Source: Rhodobacteraceae bacterium EL53
Lineage (GTDB): Bacteria; Pseudomonadota; Alphaproteobacteria; Rhodobacterales; Rhodobacteraceae
Direction of reading: 5' to 3'
DNA length: 64,000 bases
Assembly: GCA_900313015.1 (NCBI GenBank)
Contig: OMPR01000013.1
Coordinates: 278,725 to 342,724, forward strand
Both the position numbers and the translations under genes were made by a program. The notes beneath the pieces were generated by a model. It searched no databases. It saw only the letters and a program-made list of their open reading frames with translations, and was not told the DNA's origin. Of this stretch, positions 17,653-25,309 are shown piece after piece (the stretch's first letter is position 1; each line of letters opens with the position of its first letter).

Positions 17653-18428
17653 TGATCGTACCGATAGTCACCGTACTCCAACCAGTTCTCAGAATCTTCC
17701 TTGAAAACCAGAAACTCAGATCTGTCCTCTCCAAGGAGCGCTACTACAAACCCCTTCGGCGGCTCCGAGTTTCCGAAATAGCTATACGCAGTCATCGCCC
17801 TTACTGTATCTCCATTGATGGAGACAATAGCATCCCAGTCCCCATCCGGGTTTTCGAGAATTGCGTATTCGATCTGGCGCTTGATTCCACTGCCACCACA
17901 ATAAACAACTCCCTCTGGCGCTTCATACTCTGTTGGGGTTGAAGTCGATGCGCTCTCCCCACAAGCCGCGCGAAGCTTTTTGATCGCCGAACCGGAGCCC
18001 TTCAGGTCGAAAATTCCATAAGTGACGTCCTGGTCGATCATGGATAGGTTAACCGAGGCATTTGCTGCGATCTGATCAAGTACGAAGCCGTAATCTTCCA
18101 GGTTCCTAAAGGTCACTTCGACCGGATAATTGTCTACGATTTGTAGGTCAGCGTTCTCACCGCCTGCCTGGAACGACCCTACTTCGGTCGTTCCATTTTT
18201 CATAAAGCGAATGGAGATACCCTGTTTGGCCACAATATCCTGACTGTCTTCGTAGCCAGCGGGTGCAAAACGTATACGGTCACATTGCAGCTCCAGTGTG
18301 GAGTCATTGGTTTGAATGTAGGCGTTGGGTGTTGGGGTCGAACTGTAATCCCACTCAGCAGCAGCCGTAGATGCCATTGTCAATGAAAGTGCCAGAGTGC
18401 CTCCAGCGATCATGGTATGGTGTTTCAT
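17643..18428 (-). CDS. Secreted hypothetical protein
   Basis: 261 residues from ATG 18428, which opens a signal peptide (MIAGGTLALSLTMASTAAAE); an upstream ATG at 18488 gives a 20-residue extension without one. The mature part contains VTYGIFDLKGSGSAIKKLRA followed by Cys. This pattern (F-x-L-x-Gly-Ser ... Ala-Ile ... Cys) recurs in many alphaproteobacterial periplasmic proteins of unknown role. Several cysteines near the C-terminus suggest disulfides. The last 10 bases overlap the start of the next gene, so the two are probably translated together. Function unknown. Confidence 0.75.
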   Translation of the reverse strand: MKHHTMIAGGTLALSLTMASTAAAEWDYSSTPTPNAYIQTNDSTLELQCDRIRFAPAGYEDSQDIVAKQGISIRFMKNGTTEVGSFQAGGENADLQIVDNYPVEVTFRNLEDYGFVLDQIAANASVNLSMIDQDVTYGIFDLKGSGSAIKKLRAACGESASTSTPTEYEAPEGVVYCGGSGIKRQIEYAILENPDGDWDAIVSINGDTVRAMTAYSYFGNSEPPKGFVVALLGEDRSEFLVFKEDSENWLEYGDYRYDQCN

Positions 18429-18490
18429 TTTCTCTCCGAAGCGAATTGATATCTGAGCTGCTGCGCGTCCAAAACGGCCGATAATCAAAG

Positions 18491-18510
18491 AGAGCCGGTT
18501 GGCCGGCTCT
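18491..18510 (-). terminator. Hairpin after the small lipoprotein gene
   Basis: Perfect 8-bp stem AGAGCCGG/CCGGCTCT with a 4-base loop, 15 bases past the lipoprotein stop. On the minus strand it is followed by CTTTGATTAT, a weak T-rich tail. Confidence 0.6.
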
Positions 18511-18525
18511 CCTTAGTAATAGTGG

Positions 18526-18810
18526 TTAGCCTTCACCGAGATAGAATACGTTGTTAGCATTTCCTGCCAGGTCAGTTTCACAAACCCAAGGCTGTTCGGC
18601 GTTAGGAACTTTCATCAGCAAACTGTATCCGTCTTCCAATTTGGTCACATCAGATACGCTGGTCCCCGAAACGCCCACTACCTCATTGGTTTTGGCGATA
18701 CAGTTTAGTTCAGCCGCCGCTGTGCTTCCCATTGATTGAGCCGTCTGTTCATCACATGCAGTCAGCAAGACAAGGGAAGCACCTGCCAATAGAACGCCAT
18801 ACTTTTTCAT
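18526..18810 (-). CDS. Small lipoprotein
   Basis: 94 residues. The signal peptide ends in a lipobox, LLTAC, placing the lipidated cysteine at residue 19. The mature part is about 75 residues with two further cysteines (NCIAKTNEVVGVSGTSVSDV and WVCETDL), probably one disulfide. The layout (short lipoprotein with a compact beta-rich domain) resembles small envelope lipoproteins of unknown role. It lies 66 bases after DUF805 and is followed by a hairpin, so it may be transcribed on its own or with DUF805. Confidence 0.8.
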   Translation of the reverse strand: MKKYGVLLAGASLVLLTACDEQTAQSMGSTAAAELNCIAKTNEVVGVSGTSVSDVTKLEDGYSLLMKVPNAEQPWVCETDLAGNANNVFYLGEG

Positions 18811-18876
18811 TTTCTTTCCTATTCAGAGTTAAATTTCAGCCCAGAATACTCAGCGGCTTCTGCTGTTCAGTTGTCA

Positions 18877-19389
18877 TCACGCCGGAGGACCGTATTCGTT
18901 TGCCCCTTCGTCGGATGGCCGGGTCAACCACCAGATCATCAGCACCGACAGAATTAGTTGTAGGATGGATACCACCATAATCCCGGTTCCCCCCAGCAAT
19001 GCTGCTGGACCTCTGAGTGCCTCAGGATCTTCAACGCTTTGTTCCAGAGCCGAAAATGCGACAACACCCGTCATCAACGTAACGATGGTTGCAATGCTAA
19101 GAACCATCGGAAGAAGCAAATACCATCCGGGCTTCCCAGTATCATGCAGGCGCCTCCATCCCGCTGCCAGCATGGGGATCACAACAGCAAGCTGGAACAC
19201 GCTGGACAGAATGCGCGTTCCTTCACCAGTTTCAGGATTGGAACCGAACAAAAGACTATCAACGATGGCCAAGATCACGCTTGTCAAAATGACGAAAAGA
19301 GCAAACCACCAGTACTCTGGCCGTGTTGCTCGCCCTGAAAACACAAAGTACTTGCCAAAGCACGTTCTGATCGCGTCGCCCAACCCCAT
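18877..19389 (-). CDS. DUF805 inner-membrane protein
   Basis: 170 residues. The N-terminal signature FSGRATRPEYWWFALF is the hallmark of DUF805 (YhaH/YhaI-like), followed by membrane segments at about 22-45, 63-80 (QLAVVIPMLAAGWRRLHDTG is the conserved second block), 88-112 and 133-155. The family is widespread and of unknown function. The gene heads the minus-strand run down to 15481. Confidence 0.9.
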   Translation of the reverse strand: MGLGDAIRTCFGKYFVFSGRATRPEYWWFALFVILTSVILAIVDSLLFGSNPETGEGTRILSSVFQLAVVIPMLAAGWRRLHDTGKPGWYLLLPMVLSIATIVTLMTGVVAFSALEQSVEDPEALRGPAALLGGTGIMVVSILQLILSVLMIWWLTRPSDEGANEYGPPA

Positions 19390-19629
19390 CTACAGACTCC
19401 TACACGTTAAAATGATTCATACCCCTTGATAGTATTATGAACTTTCCAAGCCCAAGCAAGGCGCGACTGCGGCCATGATTGCTTTATGGGTTCAGAAACT
19501 TGCGCATCGTGACTTCAACACACGACAATTCAGAACCGCTCCAAACGGTGCCCTCATCTGGCCAACTCAACAGGTCCGAATTACCCGGACAGCGTCCCTC
19601 CAAGACACGAAGGCTAATGGCAGGTTTGT

Positions 19630-19760
19630 CCGCAGTGCTGCCTTCTAGCCATCAAGAATGCTGCACCATGTGTCGAACGGCTGCTTTGGGAAAGCTGCAA
19701 TGCAGCGCTTGCACACCTGGCCAAGGTCGGCTGTGGGCCGTCAGTGTGACTTTGCAAAGG
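19630..19760 (+). repeat. Dispersed repeat module I, copy B
   Basis: Identical to 24308-24419 over the first 112 bases and closely similar to 1821-1951 for its whole length. It lies in the 1-kb gap 19390-20395, which is filled by modules I, II (inverted) and III with no gene that I can support. Confidence 0.85.
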
Positions 19761-19890
19761 TCGCTCACTGCGCTTAGCTGACCTAGGTGCGCAGGGCAGC
19801 ATGTGGGTTTTGATCTGCTGGGGCTTGAATGGCCGCTTTTGCCTGTCTGGCACGGAATTTTCGCAGACGCAGCTAAGGTCCGGTTTCCGC
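19747..19890 (-). repeat. Dispersed repeat module II, inverted copy B
   Basis: Reverse complement of 2029-2173 with only a handful of differences over about 145 bases. Here it follows module I directly and overlaps it by the shared string GACTTTGCAAAGG; in copy A the same module is flipped and set about 60 bases away. Confidence 0.8.
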
Positions 19891-20076
19891 ACAAAGCAGC
19901 CACTTGGCTGCAAAATTTGAACGATAGGTTTATCTGCGACCTGTGAATTCGGCTCCTTGGCTATGCTGTGACACGCACGAATGGCCGCGTTGCCCGCTGC
20001 AAGGCGGCGTTGAATGCTTCGCTACCGCGGCAATTTGCCTGCTGCGTGCGCACGCAGCGGAAAATAGAATTCACAG

Positions 20077-20188
20077 AATGGGCTCACAGCCGACTTGCGG
20101 CGGTGCAGCGCCTGATCTTGCACAAAAAAAGCCACCGCCAGTGGTCTGATCTGCCCCACCGGATGCCCGAAGTCAGCCCAGAGCGGAC
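20077..20188 (+). repeat. Dispersed repeat module III, copy 4
   Basis: Begins AATGGGCTCACAGCCGACTT and ends GTCAGCCCAGAGCGGACC, so the inverted ends are kept while the middle differs. A further GCGGACC motif lies just downstream. Confidence 0.6.
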
Positions 20189-20395
20189 CCCACAGCCTTA
20201 GACGCGAGTTTGCGATAGCGGACCTTCACCGCGACGCTCGCGAACTAGCACAAGGCGGACTTAGGGTGAATTCGCCGCAGTTGAACGAATGTCTGGTTCC
20301 ATTGATTTATCCAAAGTTGATCCTTCGCTTAAAGGCCTGACCACTGCGGTTCGGCAACGGAAATATCCGCGACAACCGAATAGCGAGGTCGTTTG

Positions 20396-22210
20396 TTATT
20401 CTTCGGGAACTCCTGCCTGTCGAAGACCATCAATGAACATTTGGTGTCGAGCATGTGTAGCGGGGGGCATGCTATCAACCACCCGCTTAATGGTTAAACC
20501 AGGGTAGGATTGCATCAGAGACGCCAACGCATCGTCGGCTTCTTCCTTTCGTCCTGCGTTTGCACAGAAACTCGCAAGATCGCGGTAAGCCCAAGTCACG
20601 CCCGGGCCCGCCGTCAGTCCCAACTTCACAAGCCGAATAGCTTCATCGTAATTTTCAGCCAACCCCATCGCATAGGCCCGTCCAAACTGGAAATTGAAAA
20701 AGAAAGGGTCACGCGGGCTCAGTGCTTCAGCACGATCAAACGCGGAAAGGCCAGCCGCAATGTCCTTGCGGTAGACGTTGTTCCAGCCTAATCGCATCCA
20801 TCCCCAAGCGGAGTTCGGATCGAGGGACAACGCCCGATCAAGCAATTGTCCCGCGCGTTCATGGTCCAAGCCGGTCATTCCTAAAGCAGCAGCGATGGCC
20901 ACCAATGACGGCGCATGATCATCAACCGAAAGTATCGCCGACTCAGCGTCAGCTTGTGCACTTTCGCGGGAAAGCAGCGGGGTTTCGTTCCACATATAAG
21001 TTGCTTGCTGCGCATAGGCCCAAGCCCTGAGCGCCTTTGCCCGAATATTATCTCCGTCGCGCTCGATTGCGAGAGATAACAATTCGATTGCCCGTTCATT
21101 TTCTTCACGTCGGTGCTTCCAAAAATGGGGAAAGGCACTCATGTAGAGTTCATAGGCTTTTCTATCCCTTGGTGCGACCGCACGGGCGTCGGCGATTTCG
21201 GATGCACGAATAGATGGGGAAATTGCACCTGCAACTTGCGATGCAACGCGATCCTGTAACTCGAAAAGGTCATCAAGATCATCGTCGAATCTCTGGGACC
21301 ACAGATTTGCGCCTGACTTCGCAGAAGAGAGCTGCACCGAAATTCTTACCCTCGATCCAGCTCTTCTTATCGATCCGGTAACGACGTATCGAGCCCCCAA
21401 CTCTCGCCCGACCTCGCGCACTTCTGCAACGCGCCCCTTGAAGATATAGGCTGACTGGCGCGCAATAACGGTTATGTCGCTTACGCTGGACAGGGCAGAT
21501 GTGATTTCATCGACAATGCCATCCGCGAAGAAGCTATCTTCAGCTCCTATCTCGTCGAAAGGAAGCACCACGACGGCAGGGGCGACATCGGTTTTTTGCC
21601 CCAGCTGAACAACATCTTCCCCGACCACCCATGCTTCAATTGGGTCTGGCAAATTTTTGACTGAAACATCGCCGACAGAATTCAGATCAGCGTCGATCCG
21701 GCCCTTTACCTGATCCCGCATCGCGCGTGACATGCAAATGCCTCCAACTGGAGATATTGCTTCCAGCCGAGCTGCGACATTTACGGCGTCCCCTAAAATG
21801 TCCTCGCCGACCGCCACAACATCACCAAGATGCACACCGATTCTAAACTGAAGTTGGTTGCGTTTCGCACGATCCGCCTCTTGTGCTGCCATCGTCTCTT
21901 GAATGGCCATTGCACAGCGGGCTGCTTCTATTGGCGATGGAAATTCCGCAAGAAACCCGTCGCCCAAGGTTTTTATGACGCGCCCTCCTGCGTCTCGTAC
22001 CAAAGGGCTTACCACCTTACTCCAGACAATTCGCAGCCTGGAAATCACGCCTTCCTCATCTTCTGCGATTAGGCGAGAATATTCCGCGAGGTCTGCGGCG
22101 ACTATCGTCGTCAAGCGTCTGATATCAAGCTCCCCAAATTCGTCGTTGTAGACTGATTGATCGATAATCGCATTGCAAGGATTGGCTGCGTCACAGAAGC
22201 TGCCATTCAA
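20396..22210 (-). CDS. Class III adenylate cyclase with TolB-like and TPR regions
   Basis: 604 residues. The cyclase domain is about 30-200, with metal aspartates in VAADLAEYSRL (D40) and KTLGDGFLAEF (D84) and the NVAARLEAIS block. Residues about 210-340 are a TolB/FlgO-like region (VVLPFDEIGAEDSFFADGIV, YVVTGSIRRAGSRVRISVQL). The remainder is TPR repeats (LLDRALSLDPNSAWGWMRLG). This architecture is common in Rhizobiales and Rhodobacterales, often in many copies per genome. It probably makes cAMP in response to an unknown input read by the TPR part. It is cytosolic and monocistronic. Its upstream gap is filled by repeat modules. Confidence 0.92.
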   Translation of the reverse strand: MNGSFCDAANPCNAIIDQSVYNDEFGELDIRRLTTIVAADLAEYSRLIAEDEEGVISRLRIVWSKVVSPLVRDAGGRVIKTLGDGFLAEFPSPIEAARCAMAIQETMAAQEADRAKRNQLQFRIGVHLGDVVAVGEDILGDAVNVAARLEAISPVGGICMSRAMRDQVKGRIDADLNSVGDVSVKNLPDPIEAWVVGEDVVQLGQKTDVAPAVVVLPFDEIGAEDSFFADGIVDEITSALSSVSDITVIARQSAYIFKGRVAEVREVGRELGARYVVTGSIRRAGSRVRISVQLSSAKSGANLWSQRFDDDLDDLFELQDRVASQVAGAISPSIRASEIADARAVAPRDRKAYELYMSAFPHFWKHRREENERAIELLSLAIERDGDNIRAKALRAWAYAQQATYMWNETPLLSRESAQADAESAILSVDDHAPSLVAIAAALGMTGLDHERAGQLLDRALSLDPNSAWGWMRLGWNNVYRKDIAAGLSAFDRAEALSPRDPFFFNFQFGRAYAMGLAENYDEAIRLVKLGLTAGPGVTWAYRDLASFCANAGRKEEADDALASLMQSYPGLTIKRVVDSMPPATHARHQMFIDGLRQAGVPEE

Positions 22211-22294
22211 TCACCTCGCAGCATCGGTCATTTTGGGCTCAAAGTGAGATTTCGCCGCAGTCGGCCCCAATGTCTTCTTTCGGCAAACGTGGAG

Positions 22295-22436
22295 ACTTGC
22301 AAAGTTCGGTATCTGCGCAGAGCCGACCTTGGTGCACGGCGCAGTATGTGGACTTTGGTCAGCTAAGGTTCGAATGGCCGCTTTTGCCTATCTGGCCCGA
22401 TGCCTTCGCAGACGCAGCTAAGGTCCGGTATCCGCC
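22295..22436 (-). repeat. Dispersed repeat module II, inverted copy
   Basis: Starts ACTTGCAAAGTTCGG and contains AATGGCCGCTTTTGCCTATC and GCAGACGCAGCTAAGGTCCG, matching 19747-19890 with moderate divergence. The gap 22211-22754 holds this and a module III copy and no gene. Confidence 0.75.
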
Positions 22437-22511
22437 CTACTTACGAATGCTGCGTTTGAGACTGACGGCTGCTCTGGGCTCTTTGCGGGCCTTCGCTGCT
22501 TGCTAAATGAA

Positions 22512-22614
22512 CCTCCGCCTTGGGCTGGCTTCTGTCATCTGGCGGCTGGGAACTTGTGCGGAATCGCTGCGACCCTGCTGCCGCACTGCCGCATGTCCGT
22601 TTCGAGCCCAAACC
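22512..22614 (-). repeat. Dispersed repeat module III, inverted copy
   Basis: Begins CTCCGCCTTGGGCTGGC and ends TTTCGAGCCCAAACCAG; the middle holds CTGCTGCCGCACTGCCGCA as in the inverted copy at 13092-13196. It ends about 140 bases before the ferric-reductase-like gene. Confidence 0.6.
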
Positions 22615-22772
22615 AGCCAAAGCCTTGCACGTACATGCGCGCCGCTGAACGTCGTTGCACTTTTCATAATTGTGTGAGCGACTTCGGTTCTGGAGGCAAT
22701 TGTTTTGGGGTAAACAGCGCCCGGCAAGAAAACGGAATTTGATATGCAGACAAAGTGGGGCAGACTGAACAC

Positions 22773-24077
22773 ATGAAGCCGCTCTTGCTGATCATTGCGT
22801 ATCTTGCCGCCGTGACATTGCCTTTGGTCTTGTCCTGGCTCTTTGGCGGGCCGCCGCGCTTTATCCACCAAGAACTTGCCTCTGGACTTGGTATCCTGGC
22901 TTTTTCAATGATCCTTATGGAATTTGTCCTGTCTGGCCGCTTCAAGAGTATTTCGAATGGCGTTGGTATAGATGTGACCATGCGGTTTCATCAGGTCATG
23001 GCGCGCACGGCACTGGGTTTTGCCCTGCTACATCCCTTCCTCTACCGAGCTACGCCTTCTGGTGGTCAGCGTCCTTGGGACCCTACGCGACAACTAACAA
23101 TCACAACTGATTTTTCCGCTCTTTTCACAGGCATTGCTGCTTTTCTGCTTCTTCCAAGCCTTGTTCTTCTGGCAGTCGGACGCACTCATCTAGGCTACCG
23201 ATACGAGACTTGGCGCCTGATACACGGGATCGGTGCGCTCTTGATCGCGCTGCTTCTGTTGCATCACACCACCTATGCTGGACGATATGGATCGCAGCCG
23301 GTGATGACGTGGGTGTGGCTGGCGATGACGGGGGTTGCAGTTGGATCGCTGCTTTATGTCTACCTGCTTGTGCCACTTCGGGATAAAACACGCCCGTGGC
23401 TAGTTACCTCCGTCACCCAATTGACGCCCAAACAATGGGAATTAACTGTGAAACCAAAGGGTCATTCTGGCCTTGATTACAACGCTGGGCAATTTGTGTG
23501 GTTGAATGTGGGACACAGTTCATTCTCGATGAAAGAAAACCCATTCTCCATTTGCTCCGCGCCGGGGGCGGGGCTGGAAATTTCCTTCATGATCAAAGAG
23601 CTTGGCGACTTCACGCGAACCATTGGGCAGATACCGGCAGGAACGGTCGCCTATCTTGACGGCCCCTATGGCCATCTGTCTGTTGATGGCCGCACCGAAC
23701 CGGGAGTCGCTCTCATTGCAGGTGGTGTGGGGCTTGCGCCACTGATTGGCATCCTCCGGCAAATGCGCCTGTCCGGGGATCCGCGCAAGGTGAAGTTGAT
23801 CTATGGAAACCGGGTGGCTGATCAGATTGCCTATCGTGACGAATTGGCCGCACAAGACGTAGTATATGTGGTCTCAGAACCGCCGGAGAGCTGGCACGGA
23901 GAGACAGGCTTTATCGACACCGCACTGATAGATCGCGTCTTTCTGGAACAAGAGCTCAGCGAATGGGTCTTTGTAATGTGTGGCCCCGCGATCATGATGG
24001 ATAATGTTGAAGATCATCTGATTGAGAGGGGCACACCCACACATCGTATCCTTTCGGAGCGATTCGACTATGACTAA
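22773..24077 (+). CDS. Ferric-reductase-like flavocytochrome (FRE/NOX type)
   Basis: 434 residues from ATG 22773 (KPLLLIIAYLA follows at once); ATG 22755 would add six residues. The first half has about six membrane helices with two histidine pairs at H-x13-H spacing (H73/H87 in RFHQVMARTALGFALLH, and H151 with H164/H165), the two-heme pattern of ferric reductases and NADPH oxidases. The second half has the FAD site (AGQFVWLNVG, ENPFSICSAP) and NAD(P) site (AGGVGLAPLIGIL, VFVMCGPA). It would carry electrons from NAD(P)H across the inner membrane to ferric iron, oxygen or another acceptor. It overlaps a 35-codon gene at its stop. Confidence 0.92.
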   Translation: MKPLLLIIAYLAAVTLPLVLSWLFGGPPRFIHQELASGLGILAFSMILMEFVLSGRFKSISNGVGIDVTMRFHQVMARTALGFALLHPFLYRATPSGGQRPWDPTRQLTITTDFSALFTGIAAFLLLPSLVLLAVGRTHLGYRYETWRLIHGIGALLIALLLLHHTTYAGRYGSQPVMTWVWLAMTGVAVGSLLYVYLLVPLRDKTRPWLVTSVTQLTPKQWELTVKPKGHSGLDYNAGQFVWLNVGHSSFSMKENPFSICSAPGAGLEISFMIKELGDFTRTIGQIPAGTVAYLDGPYGHLSVDGRTEPGVALIAGGVGLAPLIGILRQMRLSGDPRKVKLIYGNRVADQIAYRDELAAQDVVYVVSEPPESWHGETGFIDTALIDRVFLEQELSEWVFVMCGPAIMMDNVEDHLIERGTPTHRILSERFDYD

Positions 24078-24177
24078 TCCATTAAATCATGTGAGCCTGC
24101 GGCGACGAATTTCTTTGACGTTCTGGGTTCTGAACATCGTGCTATGCTTGATAGTCCTCGCCTTTGTACTGCGTTAA
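24070..24177 (+). CDS. Small single-helix membrane protein coupled to the flavocytochrome
   Basis: A 35-residue frame begins with the ATG inside the last codons of the flavocytochrome gene (ATGACTAA overlap). It encodes MTNPLNHVSLRRRIS followed by a hydrophobic helix, FWVLNIVLCLIVLAFVL, ending in Arg. The positive-inside pattern, the length and the stop/start overlap suggest a small membrane subunit translated by coupling. I know of no named family. The short length means chance cannot be excluded. Confidence 0.5.
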   Translation: MTNPLNHVSLRRRISLTFWVLNIVLCLIVLAFVLR

Positions 24178-24183
24178 TTCACG

Positions 24184-24326
24184 CCTTTGCAGTCGCGCTT
24201 TTCAATGACTGGTTTGGGGGAACCGGTTGCATTGCAGCGGAAGACCTTACGCCCGGCGAAGAAATGCTGCGTGTGCAATGGCTGCGGCAGCAAAAGTCCG
24301 GAAAGTACCGCAGTGCTGCCTTCTAG
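24184..24326 (+). pseudogene. Possible gene fragment ended by a repeat
   Basis: One frame reads FNDWFGGTGCIAAEDLTPGE then EMLRVQWLRQQKSGKYRSAAF and stops. The composition looks like coding sequence but there is no good start. The last six codons and the TAG are supplied by repeat module I copy C at 24308. It may be the stump of a gene cut when the repeat arrived, or chance. Function not recognisable. Confidence 0.3.
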
Positions 24327-24419
24327 CCATCAAGAATGCTGCACCATGTGTCGAACGGCTGCTTTGGGAAAGCTGCAATGCAGCGCTTGCACACCTGGCC
24401 AAGGTCGGCTGTGGGCCGT
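24308..24419 (+). repeat. Dispersed repeat module I, copy C
   Basis: Identical to 19630-19741 over all 112 bases. It is the rightmost repeat of this family that I can find. The stretch 24420-24559 that follows shows no gene or repeat and probably includes the left border of the genomic island. Confidence 0.85.
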
Positions 24420-24559
24420 TTGATGCCGTTGACGTAAGGGCGTTAGTTCCCTTAGACGCAGTTCCAGGTTCACTCAAAGCAAAAAATAATTGCAAGAGAT
24501 ACCCCGCCCAGACACCCACAAAAAGGGCATCCGGACGGGAGAGTTTTAGGTGGAGCAGC

Positions 24560-24745
24560 TTATGGTTGACGCTTGTTCAGGACATACTCAGCCAACCACT
24601 GCCAGTACTGATCAGCATCCTTGAAGCCCTGTCCTTGCGCCGCCAGATTTTCAGCCTGCCTTCGTGATAAACCTCCATCATATTAGGCAATGGCAGCACG
24701 TTCCTCGAAAGCGTCAATGTCAGGGATTGGATTCGACGGACTCAT
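24560..24745 (-). pseudogene. Small integrase-linked gene with an in-frame stop
   Basis: The ATG at 24745 overlaps the integrase stop (ATGA). The frame reads MSPSNPIPDIDAFEERAAIA, then TAA at 24683-24685, then YDGGLSRRQAENLAAQGQGF and on to a stop at 24560. Joined, it would be a 61-codon helical protein. Small genes coding for such EYDGG(L/M)SR-type proteins are familiar next to integrases of alphaproteobacterial islands, where GAA or GAG would stand in place of the TAA. A nonsense mutation is the simplest explanation. Confidence 0.6.
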
Positions 24746-24943
24746 ACCGGCACACCCACTGGCAACCGCACCTGATCAATGATCTCCCGTTTCTGAGCGT
24801 CACTGATCCCGGCAGAGTAGAGCCCATAGGTCAGTTTGTTCTCGGACCGGGCCGACTGGTGCCCCACAAGGCTGGCAGTGAAGTGCTCAGGGATACCGGT
24901 CCGTTCGCACTGGGTGATGAACCACTTGCGGGTGGAGTGGAAT
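24742..24943 (-). pseudogene. Tyrosine recombinase (integrase), C-terminal fragment
   Basis: The minus strand reads FHSTRKWFITQCERTGIPEH, then LVGHQSARSENKLTYGLYSAG and ends VRLPVGVPV. This carries the H-x-x-R box, the later GH box and the nucleophilic tyrosine of phage-type integrases, that is, the last 65 or so residues only. The frame closes at a TGA just upstream, within the palindrome at 24943-24958, where the sequence switches to a helicase-like gene fragment. The catalytic arginine box I and the DNA-binding domains are gone, so it is inactive. Confidence 0.8.
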
Positions 24944-24958
24944 GTCTGACGTCAGACA
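24943..24958. repeat. Perfect 16-bp palindrome at a deletion junction
   Basis: TGTCTGACGTCAGACA is a perfect inverted repeat sitting exactly where integrase C-terminal sequence meets helicase-like N-terminal sequence. It may mark the join of an internal deletion or be a recombinase or regulator site. Confidence 0.55.
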
Positions 24959-25096
24959 CTCACCCAACTCAGCTCGCAGAGCTTCAAACGCATAAATAGA
25001 GAAACAGGCCGCCGCTATCCGAACCTTGCCTGCACCAGAAAGCTCCTGCTTGATGTCATCTCCTAGCAGGGAGGTGGTGTTGTCTACGATACGCAA
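24944..25096 (-). pseudogene. SNF2/PLD-type helicase, N-terminal fragment
   Basis: From the TTG at 25096 (GAGG about 8 bases upstream) the frame reads LRIVDNTTSLLGDDIKQELS, then KVRIAAACFSIYAFEALRAE and is lost near the palindrome at 24943. This start resembles the N-terminus of large helicases with a PLD-like N-terminal module found in restriction-type islands; I recall the pattern but cannot verify it here. About 50 residues remain of what would be a protein of roughly 1000. It is divergent from the DUF262 gene and may once have been part of the same defence locus. Confidence 0.45.
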
Positions 25097-25309
25097 AGAG
25101 AATCCTCGCAGGTTAGAGGCGAACAAATAGCTTTTTTAACAACTTATCAGCCGGATCGCCGCGTGCAACCACACTCAACATGGCCCCCGCTATCCGGCAA
25201 ACAAGCTCACAACGAACTCCCCCGATTTAAAAGTAGGTTGAAGTTTCCTTCCACAAAACGCCAAATAAGGGAAATCTCAAGACAGACACTGCGAGAGCGT
25301 CCGAAAGAC

